Positions 1 through 8,754 are shown, counted from the stretch's first letter. The stretch is 64,000 nucleotides of DNA from Nitrospira sp. (GCA_020697375.1 JAJFBJ010000008.1:10064-74063); one strand, 5' to 3'. Translations and numbers: made by a program. The notes: generated by a model not told the origin, from the letters alone.

Positions 1-139
1 TTTCGCCGACGATATCCTCAGGCGTGAGGTCTTTCAGGCACTTCCGCCAGGCTTCATATCCGCCGGTTCGGAGGTAGGGGTCGATTTCCCAGGGAGCCCC
101 TTCAAATTTCTGCAACACCCTTGGTTGAAATAGGGTCAC
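1..139 (-). CDS. nuoF: NADH-quinone oxidoreductase subunit F-like protein (NuoF), N-terminal part only
   Basis: The reverse strand reads an open frame that runs off the left edge of the window. About 46 residues are visible, containing GAPWEIDPYLRTGGYEAWRK and then LTPEDIVGE. This resembles the start of the 51-kDa NADH-binding subunit of complex I, where a 'GGYxAxxKxL-xxTPEDII' segment precedes the FMN/NADH domain. I chose the GTG at 139 because AAAGGG lies about 7 bases upstream; a TTG at 169 in the same frame is an alternative. None of the flavin or Fe-S cluster motifs are in the window, so a formate dehydrogenase or hydrogenase diaphorase subunit of the same family cannot be excluded. Confidence 0.6.
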   Translation of the reverse strand, partial: MTLFQPRVLQKFEGAPWEIDPYLRTGGYEAWRKCLKDLTPEDIVGE

Positions 140-381
140 GGTCTTTCCCTTTCGGGGGCACGCCCCCAAGTTGACAGGAAGGTACTATAAGGCTGCCCTA
201 AAGAGTCGTCAAGCCGAGTTCGCCTGATTAGGCCTGAATCTCAATCAGTTAGGGCTGATGGACCCATGATGAACCGGCCCAAAGACTCGGATGCTCTGCG
301 GAGTTCAAGAAATCCCAATAAATGAAAATGGGGATTGGTCTTTCCCATGACCAACCCCCACGATTTCTGCCGCTCGTGCCG

Positions 382-969
382 CTACTTTAAATGGCTTCCG
401 GCTCCCATGAAAAACAACATGGGAACAGACAACAAAAAGTTGATGCGCGAGGCCATCAATGCCGTTTTTCCCCACTGAGCCATCTCCGGCGGAGTTGGAG
501 TCCCCTGCGAAGCCGCAGTCACCGCCGCAATGATCTTCTTCTGGTTCGGCCAAATAATCCCATGAACATTTCCCATCATGATGATGCCGAGAAGACCGCC
601 GATTCCCAGCGCGATGGCGCCCGTTCCTCCTTTTGAATAGAGGTACCCGTAGAGCACCACACCAGCCAAAACGGTCACTGTGGCGCCATGGCGAAACCAG
701 TTCAAGGAAACGGGCATCAGTTTTGGAATCACGATGTTTTTTGTCGGCCCGTCCAGACTCTTGAGAAAGCCGGCATTGATGAGATTGAAGAAATACAGCA
801 GTCCGATCCAGGTGATACCGGCCAGGAAGTGGATCCAGCGGATGATCAGACCGAACCAGTCGGCCTCCCCTGCTCCCACCCCGATCATGCCAAGATACAC
901 GACTATCAATCCGACAGTGAGCGCCAGCCCGACGCCCAATGTCTGATACGGATCTTCAAGAAATTTCAT
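382..969 (-). CDS. Urate oxidase N-terminal domain-like membrane protein (PuuD-type)
   Basis: This 195-residue protein has about four hydrophobic helices: residues ~12-31, ~38-62, ~95-112 and ~117-137, with another near the C-terminus. The HFLAGITWIGLLYFFNLIN and WFRHGATVTVLAGVVLYGY segments are typical of the membrane domain found at the N-terminus of PuuD-type urate hydroxylases (DUF989). The C-terminal cytochrome c domain of PuuD is absent, so a urate-oxidising role is not supported. A haem-binding or electron-transfer membrane role is more likely, given the conserved histidines. The ATG is preceded by GGGGGACCT. It lies between a nuoF-like gene and malate dehydrogenase on the same strand. 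Confidence 0.7.
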   Translation of the reverse strand: MKFLEDPYQTLGVGLALTVGLIVVYLGMIGVGAGEADWFGLIIRWIHFLAGITWIGLLYFFNLINAGFLKSLDGPTKNIVIPKLMPVSLNWFRHGATVTVLAGVVLYGYLYSKGGTGAIALGIGGLLGIIMMGNVHGIIWPNQKKIIAAVTAASQGTPTPPEMAQWGKTALMASRINFLLSVPMLFFMGAGSHLK

Positions 970-1006
970 AGGTCCCCCAAACTGAAACGGTTTAATGCAA
1001 TCGATA

Positions 1007-1036
1007 TCACTACTGTAGGCCGTGCAGAATTGTCAA
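1007..1036 (-). promoter_or_regulatory. Possible sigma-70 promoter for the PuuD-like gene
   Basis: On the reverse strand a perfect -35 hexamer TTGACA (1036-1031) is followed after 18 bases by TAGTGA (1012-1007), a poor -10 match. It would place transcription start near 1000, about 30 bases before the start codon of the membrane protein gene. The -35 box is convincing; the -10 box is not. Confidence 0.3.
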
Positions 1037-1071
1037 GCAACCTGCCCTCCAGCAATTTGTAAGAACTGCGG

Positions 1072-2013
1072 TTAACTCGTCAATAAACGATCGACAACCG
1101 CACAAAGTTCGCGAACCGCGCCGGCAGAGGCCTGAAGCGCCGCCCGTTCATCGGCTGTCAGATCATATTCGACGATGGATTCGCCCCCGTCGCGACCGAG
1201 CGTCACGGGGACGCCTACGATGACGTCCTTCAAACCATATTCTCCTTCGCAGAGCATGGCGCAGGGAACCACACGTTTCTCATCATTCATGATGGCTTCC
1301 ACCATGTCGACAGCGGAGGCGGAGGGCGCATAGAATGCGCTGCCGGTCTTGAGCAATCCCACGATTTCGGCGCCGCCGTCCTGGGTGCGTTTGATCAACG
1401 CAGCAAGCCGTTCTTCAGACAGCCGATCCGTGATCGGTTCGCCGGCCACGGTGGTCTGTCGGACCAATGGCACCATCGTATCTCCATGCCCGCCCAGCAC
1501 CATCGCCTGCACCTGAGTCCCCGGCACGTTCAAATCTTCAGCAACGAATGATCGCAAGCGCGCCGTATCGAGCACGCCCGCCATGCCGAGGACACGGGAC
1601 TTCGGCAACTTGCTGGCTTGTCTTGCCACATGCACCATCGCGTCCAGCGGATTGGTCACAAGAAGGAGAATGATGTCCGGCGAACGAGTTACCAGTTCTC
1701 GTACCACCGTCCGCACGATTTTCGCATTCGTCATCAGAAGTTCATCCCGGCTCATCCCCGGCTTCCGGGGCATGCCCGAAGTAATGACCGCGACGGAGGA
1801 TCCCGTCGTTTCTTCATACCCGTTCGTGCCGACGATGCGGGTGCTGTAGCCGCACACCGGTCCCGCCTGGGTAATATCCAACGCCTTGCCTTGCGGGACC
1901 CCAGGCACAATGTCGACCAGCACGACATCATACGTGTCTTTCTCTGCCAGCCGTTGCGCGACGGTCCCGCCGACGTTGCCCGCGCCCACTACCGTAATTT
2001 TCGGTCGCCCCAT
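1072..2013 (-). CDS. mdh: Malate dehydrogenase
   Basis: This is a 313-residue NAD-dependent malate dehydrogenase of the LDH-like (MDH type 3) group, interconverting malate and oxaloacetate in the cytoplasm for the oxidative or reductive TCA cycle. Visible landmarks are the Rossmann loop GAGNVG (residues 10-15), the substrate-binding arginines in MPRKPGMSR (Arg83, Arg89), Asn121 in VTNPLDAM, the Asp149/Arg152 pair in LDTARLR, and the catalytic His176 in GGHGDTMVPL. Two consecutive ATGs follow a GAGGTGAG ribosome site; the second (2013) has the better spacing. The frame stays open upstream to 2070, but that part runs through a heptamer repeat and is unlikely to be translated. Confidence 0.95.
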   Translation of the reverse strand: MGRPKITVVGAGNVGGTVAQRLAEKDTYDVVLVDIVPGVPQGKALDITQAGPVCGYSTRIVGTNGYEETTGSSVAVITSGMPRKPGMSRDELLMTNAKIVRTVVRELVTRSPDIILLLVTNPLDAMVHVARQASKLPKSRVLGMAGVLDTARLRSFVAEDLNVPGTQVQAMVLGGHGDTMVPLVRQTTVAGEPITDRLSEERLAALIKRTQDGGAEIVGLLKTGSAFYAPSASAVDMVEAIMNDEKRVVPCAMLCEGEYGLKDVIVGVPVTLGRDGGESIVEYDLTADERAALQASAGAVRELCAVVDRLLTS

Positions 2014-2023
2014 CATCTCACCT

Positions 2024-2051
2024 CGTGAAGCGTGAAGCGTGAAGCACGAAG
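2024..2051. repeat. Heptamer tandem repeat, three and a half units
   Basis: Between the mdh ribosome site and the next gene the plus strand reads CGTGAAG three times in perfect tandem (2024-2044), followed by a diverged CACGAAG (2045-2051). The array sits in the mdh 5' leader. Slippage here would change leader length but not the coding frame if mdh starts at 2013. Confidence 0.7.
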
Positions 2052-2078
2052 TGCAGGGCCTCCCTTGCACCTCACCCT

Positions 2079-2495
2079 TTACCCCTCACTCTGTTCGTGT
2101 CCCGTCCATCCCCCGACTTTGAAATTGATCGTGCAGACGAAATTATCGCCGTCATAAAAATTCACCTTGATCTTCTTTTTTCCGTAGTTGGCCGCCAGGA
2201 AATCCTCCGGTGCATCTACCAATCCCTGGTAGCCGCCTGCGGGATATTCACCGAGTTCGTGGAACACGACGATCATGCCGGCTTTCACTTCCTGCAGAAT
2301 TTTGGCGGTGCAACGAGGATAGATTTCCCAAAACTTGTTGTCGATGTCAGCCCGCGTCGGTTCCGGCCGATCCTCTCCAGGCTTGAAATCCCGATTGGCA
2401 AACTTGGCCTGTCGACGAACATAGGGATATTGATGACCGGTAAACAGTTTGTACAGCCATGGCGGCACGGTGGGTCGTGGTGATTGTTCGATCAT
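2079..2495 (-). CDS. Conserved hypothetical protein, 138 aa
   Basis: I do not recognise a named family. The protein is soluble, with no signal peptide, and rich in aromatic residues: PPWLYKLFTGHQYPYVRRQ near the start, a central FWEIYPRC segment, and a C-terminal beta-rich part ending NFYDGDNFVCTINFKVGGW. GGAG lies about 10 bases before the ATG. It sits immediately upstream of mdh on the same strand (spacer about 65 bases including the heptamer repeat) and downstream of the NorD-like gene, so co-transcription is possible. No catalytic motif is evident. Confidence 0.7.
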   Translation of the reverse strand: MIEQSPRPTVPPWLYKLFTGHQYPYVRRQAKFANRDFKPGEDRPEPTRADIDNKFWEIYPRCTAKILQEVKAGMIVVFHELGEYPAGGYQGLVDAPEDFLAANYGKKKIKVNFYDGDNFVCTINFKVGGWTGHEQSEG

Positions 2496-2539
2496 CGCGG
2501 GTATGCTCCAATAGTGAGAAGATCCGGCCTTAGAATTGA

Positions 2540-5500
2540 TTAGGCCGTCAGCCGATGGTAGATCCTCGGAAGCTTCTCCGGCAACCCCTCCACGCGATCA
2601 ATCACCACAAACCGAACTTCCCCGTACATTCGACGCAGATAGGGGTCTGCCTGCTTGTCGATCGTAATACAGACCGGTTCAACCCCGTAGGCTCGGGCCT
2701 CCCGCAAAGCCATGCGCGTATCTTCCAGCGAATAGTCGTCCCTGTACCCGTCATCCAAGGGTCGGCCATCGCTCATCACCACCAGAATCCGGGTTTTCGC
2801 CGGCCGCGCCAAAAGCTTGCGCGTCGCATGTCGTATCGCGGCGCCGTCGCGGTTTTGCTGCAGTGGAGCCATTCCGCCCAGCTTGGCGCCTGCGCGCGCC
2901 GTCACGAGCTCATCGAACTCCTTCACAACGATGAAATCGACCTCATGCCGTCCCTGGCCCGAATAGCCGTACAAGGCGAATTGGTCTCCGATCGCTGCGA
3001 CTGCTTCGCACAGGAGGACCAAGCTCTGCTTTTCAATGTCGATAATCCGCCGTCCCTCATCGACCTGGCGGCTGGTGGACCCGCTGAGATCCACCAAAAA
3101 TGCCGCGGCCACATCACGTTCCCGTTTCTCGCGTCGCACGTAGATTCGTTCCGACGGCTCGATGCCGGCCGCGAGATCGGCAAACCGGCTGATGACCGCA
3201 TCCATATCCACATCTTCACCGTCCAGCTGTCCGGCAAGACGCCGGAGCCCGGGAGGACGAAGGCCTTCGAAATAGCGCCTCAACAATCGGACTGTTCCCC
3301 GTTGTGCCGACAAGGTCTCCTCCACAAAATCAGACGATCCTTCGATCGCCTCACGCTCGACCACGCGGCACCAGTTCATCCGATAATCCTGAATGGCGGC
3401 ATCCCATTCGCGGTAGCGAACGGCCCTTGTGACTCCAATAGGCTCTTCTTCAAGCCGCTTCCCTTCACCCTCCACTGCGAGGACGTCCTCCACGAGCGAC
3501 GGCTGGCGACGGCCGGGGACCAGGGCGTCTAGCGAGGTCTGTTGAGAGCGAGCCGTTCCCCCTCCGGAGGGTTCCGTGGAATCACCGGCCAGGCCGGCGC
3601 CGCCTTCGCTATCGCCTTGACCGGAGGCCGACGCCTGTTCGGAGGACGATTCAGTGCGGTCCCGCACCAGATCTGGATCCATCGTCCCACGATAGTCCCA
3701 ATTTTCCATCGGGCGGTAGGTGTCCGAGAGGTTCTCTGAGGCTCTCGGGGCGGGAATCGACGGCTCTTGCGTATCCGCCTCATCCTGCTTCGGAATCGCT
3801 TCGCGCCTGACGGCCAGCAGCTCGTCCATGCGCGTATAGAGACGGTCGGCCAATCGTACGGCTTCTTCAGCGGTCGCCGATGGGTGGAAAATCGCACGGC
3901 AAAGCGTCCAAAGTTGATCGACTTCGCTCTTCACCACTTCGTGAACTGGAACGGACGGGTCATCGGCGGTTGACCGCAGAAGAAGTTGATCGACGACCAA
4001 TTCGCGGACGGTCATGCCATGAGACAGGCTCCGAACCGTCACGGCATCTTTGGCGATCAGGGATAGATCGCGGCTCAGCCCTGGATATTCAGCCCGCAAC
4101 AGATACTCGACCCGTGCATCCTCGACCAGGGCCCAAAGATCACGAATCAACCCCGGTTGCGGATATCGCGCAAATACCTCGCCCAATGTCCGAGACTGCT
4201 GAAAGGATGGCCGTCCATATCGCCGTTCGAGATCTTCGACGAGATCCTGCAATCGAGCGACGTGCAGGTCGAATGTGCCGAACTCCAGGTGACCGGCCTC
4301 ATGTGCGGCCATCACCATATATAAACGCACATTTTCGTCGAACGTCGGATAGCGCCGGACAATTGACGGCAACCCGATGCTTCGCCCGTCTTCACTCACC
4401 GACCCCCGAACCATCGGCTGGCCTGATTCGAGTGAATCCGGCACATCGTGAACGCGGAGGTCACGCCCGCACAGTGCCTGCGCAAAGAGCTTGACGCGCC
4501 GGGCAATCTGTCGCAGCGGCACGCCGCTCAAGGCCTGAGTCAAGGCGCCCAAGGCCTTCTCCGTTTCCATGGCAAAGTAAGCCCGACCTGCCTCCAAGTT
4601 GTACTCCAGCACCTCCATGCCGGAGGCAAACCACGATTGAAATTTCTGCGAAGCTTCTTCACCGGAGCCGATGACAGCCACGATCTCCGGGCCACGCCTG
4701 ATATAGGCGAGCGCCGTCAGGGCATCGCGTTCTGCGACCAGCAGACCGTACCGAAGCATCTGAATGCGCCACTCCTCAGTGGGAAGCCGCCGGAGAATCA
4801 TGGGCGCTTCGGACAGGGCCGCAATGCCTGCTTCCGGCGACCGCTCCGCCATTTGGTCCCCTAACCGGATCACATGGTGGCGATGGACCTGTTCCGGAAT
4901 ATCGCCCAAAATGGCAGGACTCGTTCTGAAGAACTCCAGCGCGCCCAGGTAATCCGGTTTCCCAAGACTATTCTCGACAACCAGCTTCATCCCGAACTGT
5001 ACCCAGGAACGGACGCCGTCAAGAGACAAGACGCCGACGATCGAGGGAATCTGCCGGATATATTCAACGGCCAAGGCAAAATCAATATCCGCCAGCTCAC
5101 AGGCCAGGTCCGTCCATGTGGGCCAGTCCTCCGCGGGCAACCGGCCGAGGATCTCCGGTGCGATCCGGATGAATTCCACCGCCACATTGGCATTGCGATC
5201 CGCCAGTTCCAGGCCGGATTTCAACACGGTCGCCCTTTGCGAAGGATCGAGCAGGGCCAGCAGCAGAGGACTCTCCTTGAAAAACCTCAATGCCAGAGCT
5301 CCCGAGTCGGCTGCAATCGCCACACCCAAGTCAAGCCACAGAAGGACCTCCCCGAGCACTCTGCGGCGTTTCAGATCCGGCAATGCCTCAATGGCAGCCC
5401 TGGCGGCTTTAGGCGCCTGCTCGGTCAGCTCCTCGAGCAAGAGCAGCAAACCCTCAACGGCATCCGGTCTGCTTGCCGAGGAGGCGACCGCATCGACCAG

Positions 5501-5575
5501 AGCCTTGGCGGAATCCGGTCCGAGTTGCTCAGCCAAACGATCTATAAGTTGCGGATGAGAGTGTCCTGCCGTCAT
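2540..5575 (-). CDS. NorD/CbbO-like VWA-domain protein with N-terminal helical repeats
   Basis: This 1011-residue protein ends in a von Willebrand A domain (~825-1005) with a MIDAS motif DLSGSTS and a downstream VMSDGRP segment. That arrangement is typical of NorD/CbbO, which works with a MoxR-type ATPase (NorQ/CbbQ) to activate metalloenzymes. Two features are unusual. Residues ~95-340 contain about six units of ~38 residues, each with a core like IRxxPEILGxLPxEDW, forming a probable alpha-solenoid. A HEAGH sequence in MAAHEAGHLEFGTF (around residue 415) resembles a zinc-protease helix. A Ser/Gly-rich acidic linker precedes the VWA region. The ATG at 5575 was chosen because the open frame beyond it overlaps the divergent FTR gene; it has no strong ribosome site. 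The partner ATPase is 3.2 kb away at 8802-9638. Confidence 0.8.
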   Translation of the reverse strand: MTAGHSHPQLIDRLAEQLGPDSAKALVDAVASSASRPDAVEGLLLLLEELTEQAPKAARAAIEALPDLKRRRVLGEVLLWLDLGVAIAADSGALALRFFKESPLLLALLDPSQRATVLKSGLELADRNANVAVEFIRIAPEILGRLPAEDWPTWTDLACELADIDFALAVEYIRQIPSIVGVLSLDGVRSWVQFGMKLVVENSLGKPDYLGALEFFRTSPAILGDIPEQVHRHHVIRLGDQMAERSPEAGIAALSEAPMILRRLPTEEWRIQMLRYGLLVAERDALTALAYIRRGPEIVAVIGSGEEASQKFQSWFASGMEVLEYNLEAGRAYFAMETEKALGALTQALSGVPLRQIARRVKLFAQALCGRDLRVHDVPDSLESGQPMVRGSVSEDGRSIGLPSIVRRYPTFDENVRLYMVMAAHEAGHLEFGTFDLHVARLQDLVEDLERRYGRPSFQQSRTLGEVFARYPQPGLIRDLWALVEDARVEYLLRAEYPGLSRDLSLIAKDAVTVRSLSHGMTVRELVVDQLLLRSTADDPSVPVHEVVKSEVDQLWTLCRAIFHPSATAEEAVRLADRLYTRMDELLAVRREAIPKQDEADTQEPSIPAPRASENLSDTYRPMENWDYRGTMDPDLVRDRTESSSEQASASGQGDSEGGAGLAGDSTEPSGGGTARSQQTSLDALVPGRRQPSLVEDVLAVEGEGKRLEEEPIGVTRAVRYREWDAAIQDYRMNWCRVVEREAIEGSSDFVEETLSAQRGTVRLLRRYFEGLRPPGLRRLAGQLDGEDVDMDAVISRFADLAAGIEPSERIYVRREKRERDVAAAFLVDLSGSTSRQVDEGRRIIDIEKQSLVLLCEAVAAIGDQFALYGYSGQGRHEVDFIVVKEFDELVTARAGAKLGGMAPLQQNRDGAAIRHATRKLLARPAKTRILVVMSDGRPLDDGYRDDYSLEDTRMALREARAYGVEPVCITIDKQADPYLRRMYGEVRFVVIDRVEGLPEKLPRIYHRLTA

Positions 5576-5708
5576 AGATGCCCAGTCTCTTGGAAAGGAA
5601 GTTGTGGATTGTAAAGGACACAATTTCGCTTGTAAACTGTGCAGTCGGGACAAGCACTCGTCGAGTGCGACCGACTGTTCATGGCGCCGGTGTGCAGCGG
5701 GAGACGAG

Positions 5709-6155
5709 ATGGCCGAGCCGAGTAAAAAGAGCCTCGACAAGATGTGGAAGTATGCAAAGGGCTTCGCGGAGAAGAGCGGCACGACCATGCATCCGAATCC
5801 CGCCGTCACCGACGCTGTCGTGCAGGGACTCGCGGCCCACATCGACGAATTGGGCAAACCCCTGTGCCCCTGTAACTTTTATCCGGATAAACAAGCCGAA
5901 GCCAAATTGCGGCGCTGGATGTGCGCTTGTGACGAGATGCAGATCTATAAGTATTGCCATTGTCTCCTCTTCGTCCGGGAAGACGGCATGCCGATCACCG
6001 AGTATCTGCCTGAAGATCACGAGGGCCGCCAATGCTACGGCGTGATTACCGACCCGACGCCTGATAAGGGCCGGGCCCTCCGGCACAAGGCGCTTCCGAT
6101 GGCGCCGGAAGAGACCGAGCCGCCCGCAGGTTCCGATCAAGCCTCACAGCCGTGA
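5709..6155 (+). CDS. ftrB: Ferredoxin:thioredoxin reductase catalytic subunit (FTR-beta)
   Basis: This 148-residue protein carries the complete FTR signature with its exact spacing, C53-P-C55, X16, C72-A-C74, X8, C83-H-C85. These cysteines hold a [4Fe-4S] cluster and an adjacent redox-active disulfide, which passes electrons from ferredoxin to thioredoxin. The middle motif is CAC rather than the usual CPC. No variable (alpha) subunit is adjacent, as is common for non-phototroph FTR. The ATG has GGGAG 5 bases upstream. Its stop codon overlaps the GTG of the M28 peptidase by 4 bases (GTGA), so the two are translationally coupled. It diverges from the NorD-like gene. Confidence 0.88.
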   Translation: MAEPSKKSLDKMWKYAKGFAEKSGTTMHPNPAVTDAVVQGLAAHIDELGKPLCPCNFYPDKQAEAKLRRWMCACDEMQIYKYCHCLLFVREDGMPITEYLPEDHEGRQCYGVITDPTPDKGRALRHKALPMAPEETEPPAGSDQASQP

Positions 6156-7396
6156 AACTCCATTCGCGGCCGGATCACAACATTTTCTCATTCCTGATCT
6201 CAGCTCTATTCCTCGGATTGAATCTATTATCCAGCGGCTGCCTCAGCACCATGGAACCGATTGATCCAAGGTCATTGCCGGTCGACAGCGCTACGGCAAA
6301 ACGACTACAGAACCATGTGGCGTTCCTGGCCGACCCGGAAAGAGCAGGTCGCAAACCTGGATCGCCGGGCAATCGTCAGGCGGCCCAATACATTGAAGAC
6401 CAGTTTCGAGCTGCTGGACTCCAACCGCTTCCTTCTCTTGGCGGCTATCGGCAGGAGATCTCGCCCCGGATCGGAGAGAACCTCATCGGCATCGTACCGG
6501 CGTCCGCGCAACCAGGACCCGAACGATGGATTTTGGTCGGCGCGCACTATGACCATATCGGCGGCCCCTACCTCGGCGCGGATGACAATGCTTCCTCAGT
6601 TGCCATTCTGATCGAAACCGCCCGACGGACGGCCGCCCTGTCTGCTAGCTCCGTTTTATTCGTGGCCTTTAACAGCGAGGAATCTCCCTATTTCGGTACC
6701 GCGGTGATGGGATCGCAATTTTTCTTCCATCACCTGCCGGCGGAAATTGGGAGCGCAGATCGTATCCAGGCCGTGATCATCATGGACCTGATGGGCGGGG
6801 TGCAATGGGCGCCGCTGAAACATACCGTCTTTGCAACAGGAGCGGAAAAGAGTCCTGAGCTCTACCGGCTGGTCAAGGAGACCACCGCGCCATCGCTCAC
6901 AATCCTTCCGGTAGGCATTCATTTGGTCGAAGAAATTCCTGATTACGGCCACAAAGCCTTCAGTGACTACGATGTCTTCCGCAACCATGCCGTACCGTTT
7001 CTCTTCCTCTCGGCCGGTCGCACCCCCCGGTACCACAAACCAGAAGATGTGGCCGACAGCCTGTATTACGAACGAATGGCCGCCACCGTCGAGTGGCTCA
7101 ACCGCCTCACTTCCATCATGGGTCGGGACGAAGCGCCCTATACCTTCGACGCGAATCGCCTGGAGTTTGCAGACGAGGTGGCTGCGTTTCGAATGATCGT
7201 CGAACAGGCCACGCATGAAGGCAAGCTGATACCCGGCACGTCGCGATGGTCCTTGCACGAATTAAAGAAGGATGGGGAGTGGCTGCGTTCCGTCGACATC
7301 TCATCGCCGACAGCGCAACAACTTGAGCGACTGGAACGGATCTCGATCCGTGTTCAATGTCTTATGGCCGACTATTCGGGCTGCTTCATGCTCTGA
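6152..7396 (+). CDS. M28-family metallopeptidase, lipoprotein
   Basis: The 414-residue product starts with a short N-region, a hydrophobic stretch and a lipobox LLSSGC (Cys30), so it is probably anchored to a membrane facing the periplasm. The zinc-dependent aminopeptidase domain shows GAHYDHIG (His132), GADDNASS (Asp144), NSEES (Glu176/Glu177) and a late metal histidine in RYHKPEDV. These are the two-zinc ligands and catalytic glutamate of M28 peptidases. The GTG start overlaps the FTR stop in GTGA. The C-terminal ~100 residues extend beyond the usual domain with no recognisable motif. Confidence 0.88.
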   Translation: MKLHSRPDHNIFSFLISALFLGLNLLSSGCLSTMEPIDPRSLPVDSATAKRLQNHVAFLADPERAGRKPGSPGNRQAAQYIEDQFRAAGLQPLPSLGGYRQEISPRIGENLIGIVPASAQPGPERWILVGAHYDHIGGPYLGADDNASSVAILIETARRTAALSASSVLFVAFNSEESPYFGTAVMGSQFFFHHLPAEIGSADRIQAVIIMDLMGGVQWAPLKHTVFATGAEKSPELYRLVKETTAPSLTILPVGIHLVEEIPDYGHKAFSDYDVFRNHAVPFLFLSAGRTPRYHKPEDVADSLYYERMAATVEWLNRLTSIMGRDEAPYTFDANRLEFADEVAAFRMIVEQATHEGKLIPGTSRWSLHELKKDGEWLRSVDISSPTAQQLERLERISIRVQCLMADYSGCFML

Positions 7397-7469
7397 CTCC
7401 GGCAGCCCATAGGCAATCCACCAATTGTTCATTGAAGAACGTGGATCATGGATCTATTGGGGCCCCGCG

Positions 7470-7904
7470 CTACTGCCAGCCGACGGTTTCGTACCCTTTT
7501 TCTTTCAAGCAGCGTTCCACAAATGCCGCGTAATCCTGCTTCGGTTCCAGCGTCTTATAGCTACCGGCGAGCAGACCCAGGATACCACCGACCGCGCCGC
7601 CGGCTGCTGCTCCCAGCGCGATACCCGTAGGGCCGCCGATCAACCCGGTGGAGGCCCCCACTGCCGCTCCGCCTATAATGCCCAGCGCGGCGCCGGCGCC
7701 CGCATTGCCGCTTCGGTTGGTCCCATGATGCAGACCGGCGCGCTCAGCTTTCAGGCCGCAGACCGCCGAGTCGCGCTCAGCCGCATCCTTACCATACAGT
7801 TGCAGCTGAGTGTTGGATTTGAGAATAGGTTCGGGACCGGCGCAAGCCACCAGGCCGGTGATGATGAGGATGGCCAGCACGTTGGACGGTCGATCAGCCT
7901 TCAT
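7470..7904 (-). CDS. Glycine-zipper lipoprotein (paralog 1)
   Basis: This 144-residue protein has a hydrophobic N-terminus and a lipobox ending LVAC-AG, followed by a GPEPILKSN segment. Its central part is a glycine-zipper stretch (GGAAVGASTGLIGG, then GAAAGGAVGGILG) that could insert in a membrane. It ends YAAFVERCLKEKGYETVGWQ. The next gene upstream encodes a paralog with the same order (lipobox, GPxPIL, Gly-zipper, RCLxEKGYExxGWQ), so the two arose by tandem duplication. Function is unknown; such proteins usually reside in the outer membrane. Confidence 0.78.
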   Translation of the reverse strand: MKADRPSNVLAILIITGLVACAGPEPILKSNTQLQLYGKDAAERDSAVCGLKAERAGLHHGTNRSGNAGAGAALGIIGGAAVGASTGLIGGPTGIALGAAAGGAVGGILGLLAGSYKTLEPKQDYAAFVERCLKEKGYETVGWQ

Positions 7905-7968
7905 TCGCGCGTCTCGGTATCTTGATAGCAGGTCGGACGATCCAGCCGATCCGACTTGCGGCGCGCCG

Positions 7969-8403
7969 TCATTGCCATCCGGCCACCTCGTATCCTTTTT
8001 CCTGCAGGCAGCGATTCACAATGTTCACATAGGCCTGACTCGGCTGTGATCCGGACGAGAACAGGCCGCTCAGCAGACCCCACATGGCGCCGCTGACTGC
8101 GCCGACCGCCGCGCCGATACCGGAACTGCCCGTGATTGCCCCGCCCACCGCGCCACCGGCTGCTCCCATCCCGGCGCCGACTGCCGTACCAGTCGCGACT
8201 TGCGTCCCTTTTCCGGAGCTTTCGCTGGCCCCCGCCGCTTCGGCTTGTTCCCGACAGTGTGTGATGTCCGCCTCGGCCTGCTTCTGACCCGCCTGCTCAT
8301 ACTGTTGGTTGGAATGGAGAATCGGCTGTGGCCCCGCGCATCCAGAGGATAGGATGAGGAGGCAGACGGTAAGGTTTCGGAATCCGGTTCTGCAGGATGA
8401 CAT
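7969..8403 (-). CDS. Glycine-zipper lipoprotein (paralog 2)
   Basis: This 144-residue protein has a lipobox SSGC-AG, a GPQPILHSN segment, a Glu/Gln-rich stretch, then a glycine zipper (GAGMGAAGGAVGGAITG) and the terminal motif NRCLQEKGYEVAGWQ. It is a tandem paralog of the protein at 7470-7904. AAGGAG lies 9 bases before the ATG and directly after the stop of the YggU-family gene, which suggests one transcript running from the NorQ-like ATPase through YggU to the two lipoproteins. Confidence 0.78.
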   Translation of the reverse strand: MSSCRTGFRNLTVCLLILSSGCAGPQPILHSNQQYEQAGQKQAEADITHCREQAEAAGASESSGKGTQVATGTAVGAGMGAAGGAVGGAITGSSGIGAAVGAVSGAMWGLLSGLFSSGSQPSQAYVNIVNRCLQEKGYEVAGWQ

Positions 8404-8418
8404 TGCCGGCTATCTCCT

Positions 8419-8754
8419 TCATTCGGCCTGAAGTCGCTGGAACAGCTGTTCGGCGGATCGCCCCTTCACAAACACGCGTTTTTTCCTGCCTGTCATCCCG
8501 CTCAGGATTTGTACCGCGCCGAGCGGCACATCACATTGCCGGGCGAGGAAGCGGCGCAACTCGGCATTGGCGGCTCCGTCGGCCGGTGGCGCTGCTACCC
8601 GGATCTTGAGCGCCTCGCCATGGAGCCCCACGCATTCGGAACGGGAGGCTTTCGGTTGGACATGAACCGAAACGGAGGCTCCTCCTGCCATCGTGCGAAC
8701 GACTCGTTCCCAAGCTTCGCCCTGGTTATGCCGGGAAGAATCAAAGCTGGTCAT
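8419..8754 (-). CDS. YggU/DUF167 family protein
   Basis: The 111-residue product contains the DUF167 core: VQPKASRSECVGLHGEALKIRV, then APPADGAANAELRRFLA and LSGMTGRKKRV, all typical of the YggU/UPF0235 family, whose molecular role is unresolved. The ATG at 8754 has AGGA 7 bases upstream and is preferred; a GTG at 8778 is in frame. It lies 47 bases downstream of the NorQ-like ATPase gene on the same strand. Confidence 0.85.
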   Translation of the reverse strand: MTSFDSSRHNQGEAWERVVRTMAGGASVSVHVQPKASRSECVGLHGEALKIRVAAPPADGAANAELRRFLARQCDVPLGAVQILSGMTGRKKRVFVKGRSAEQLFQRLQAE

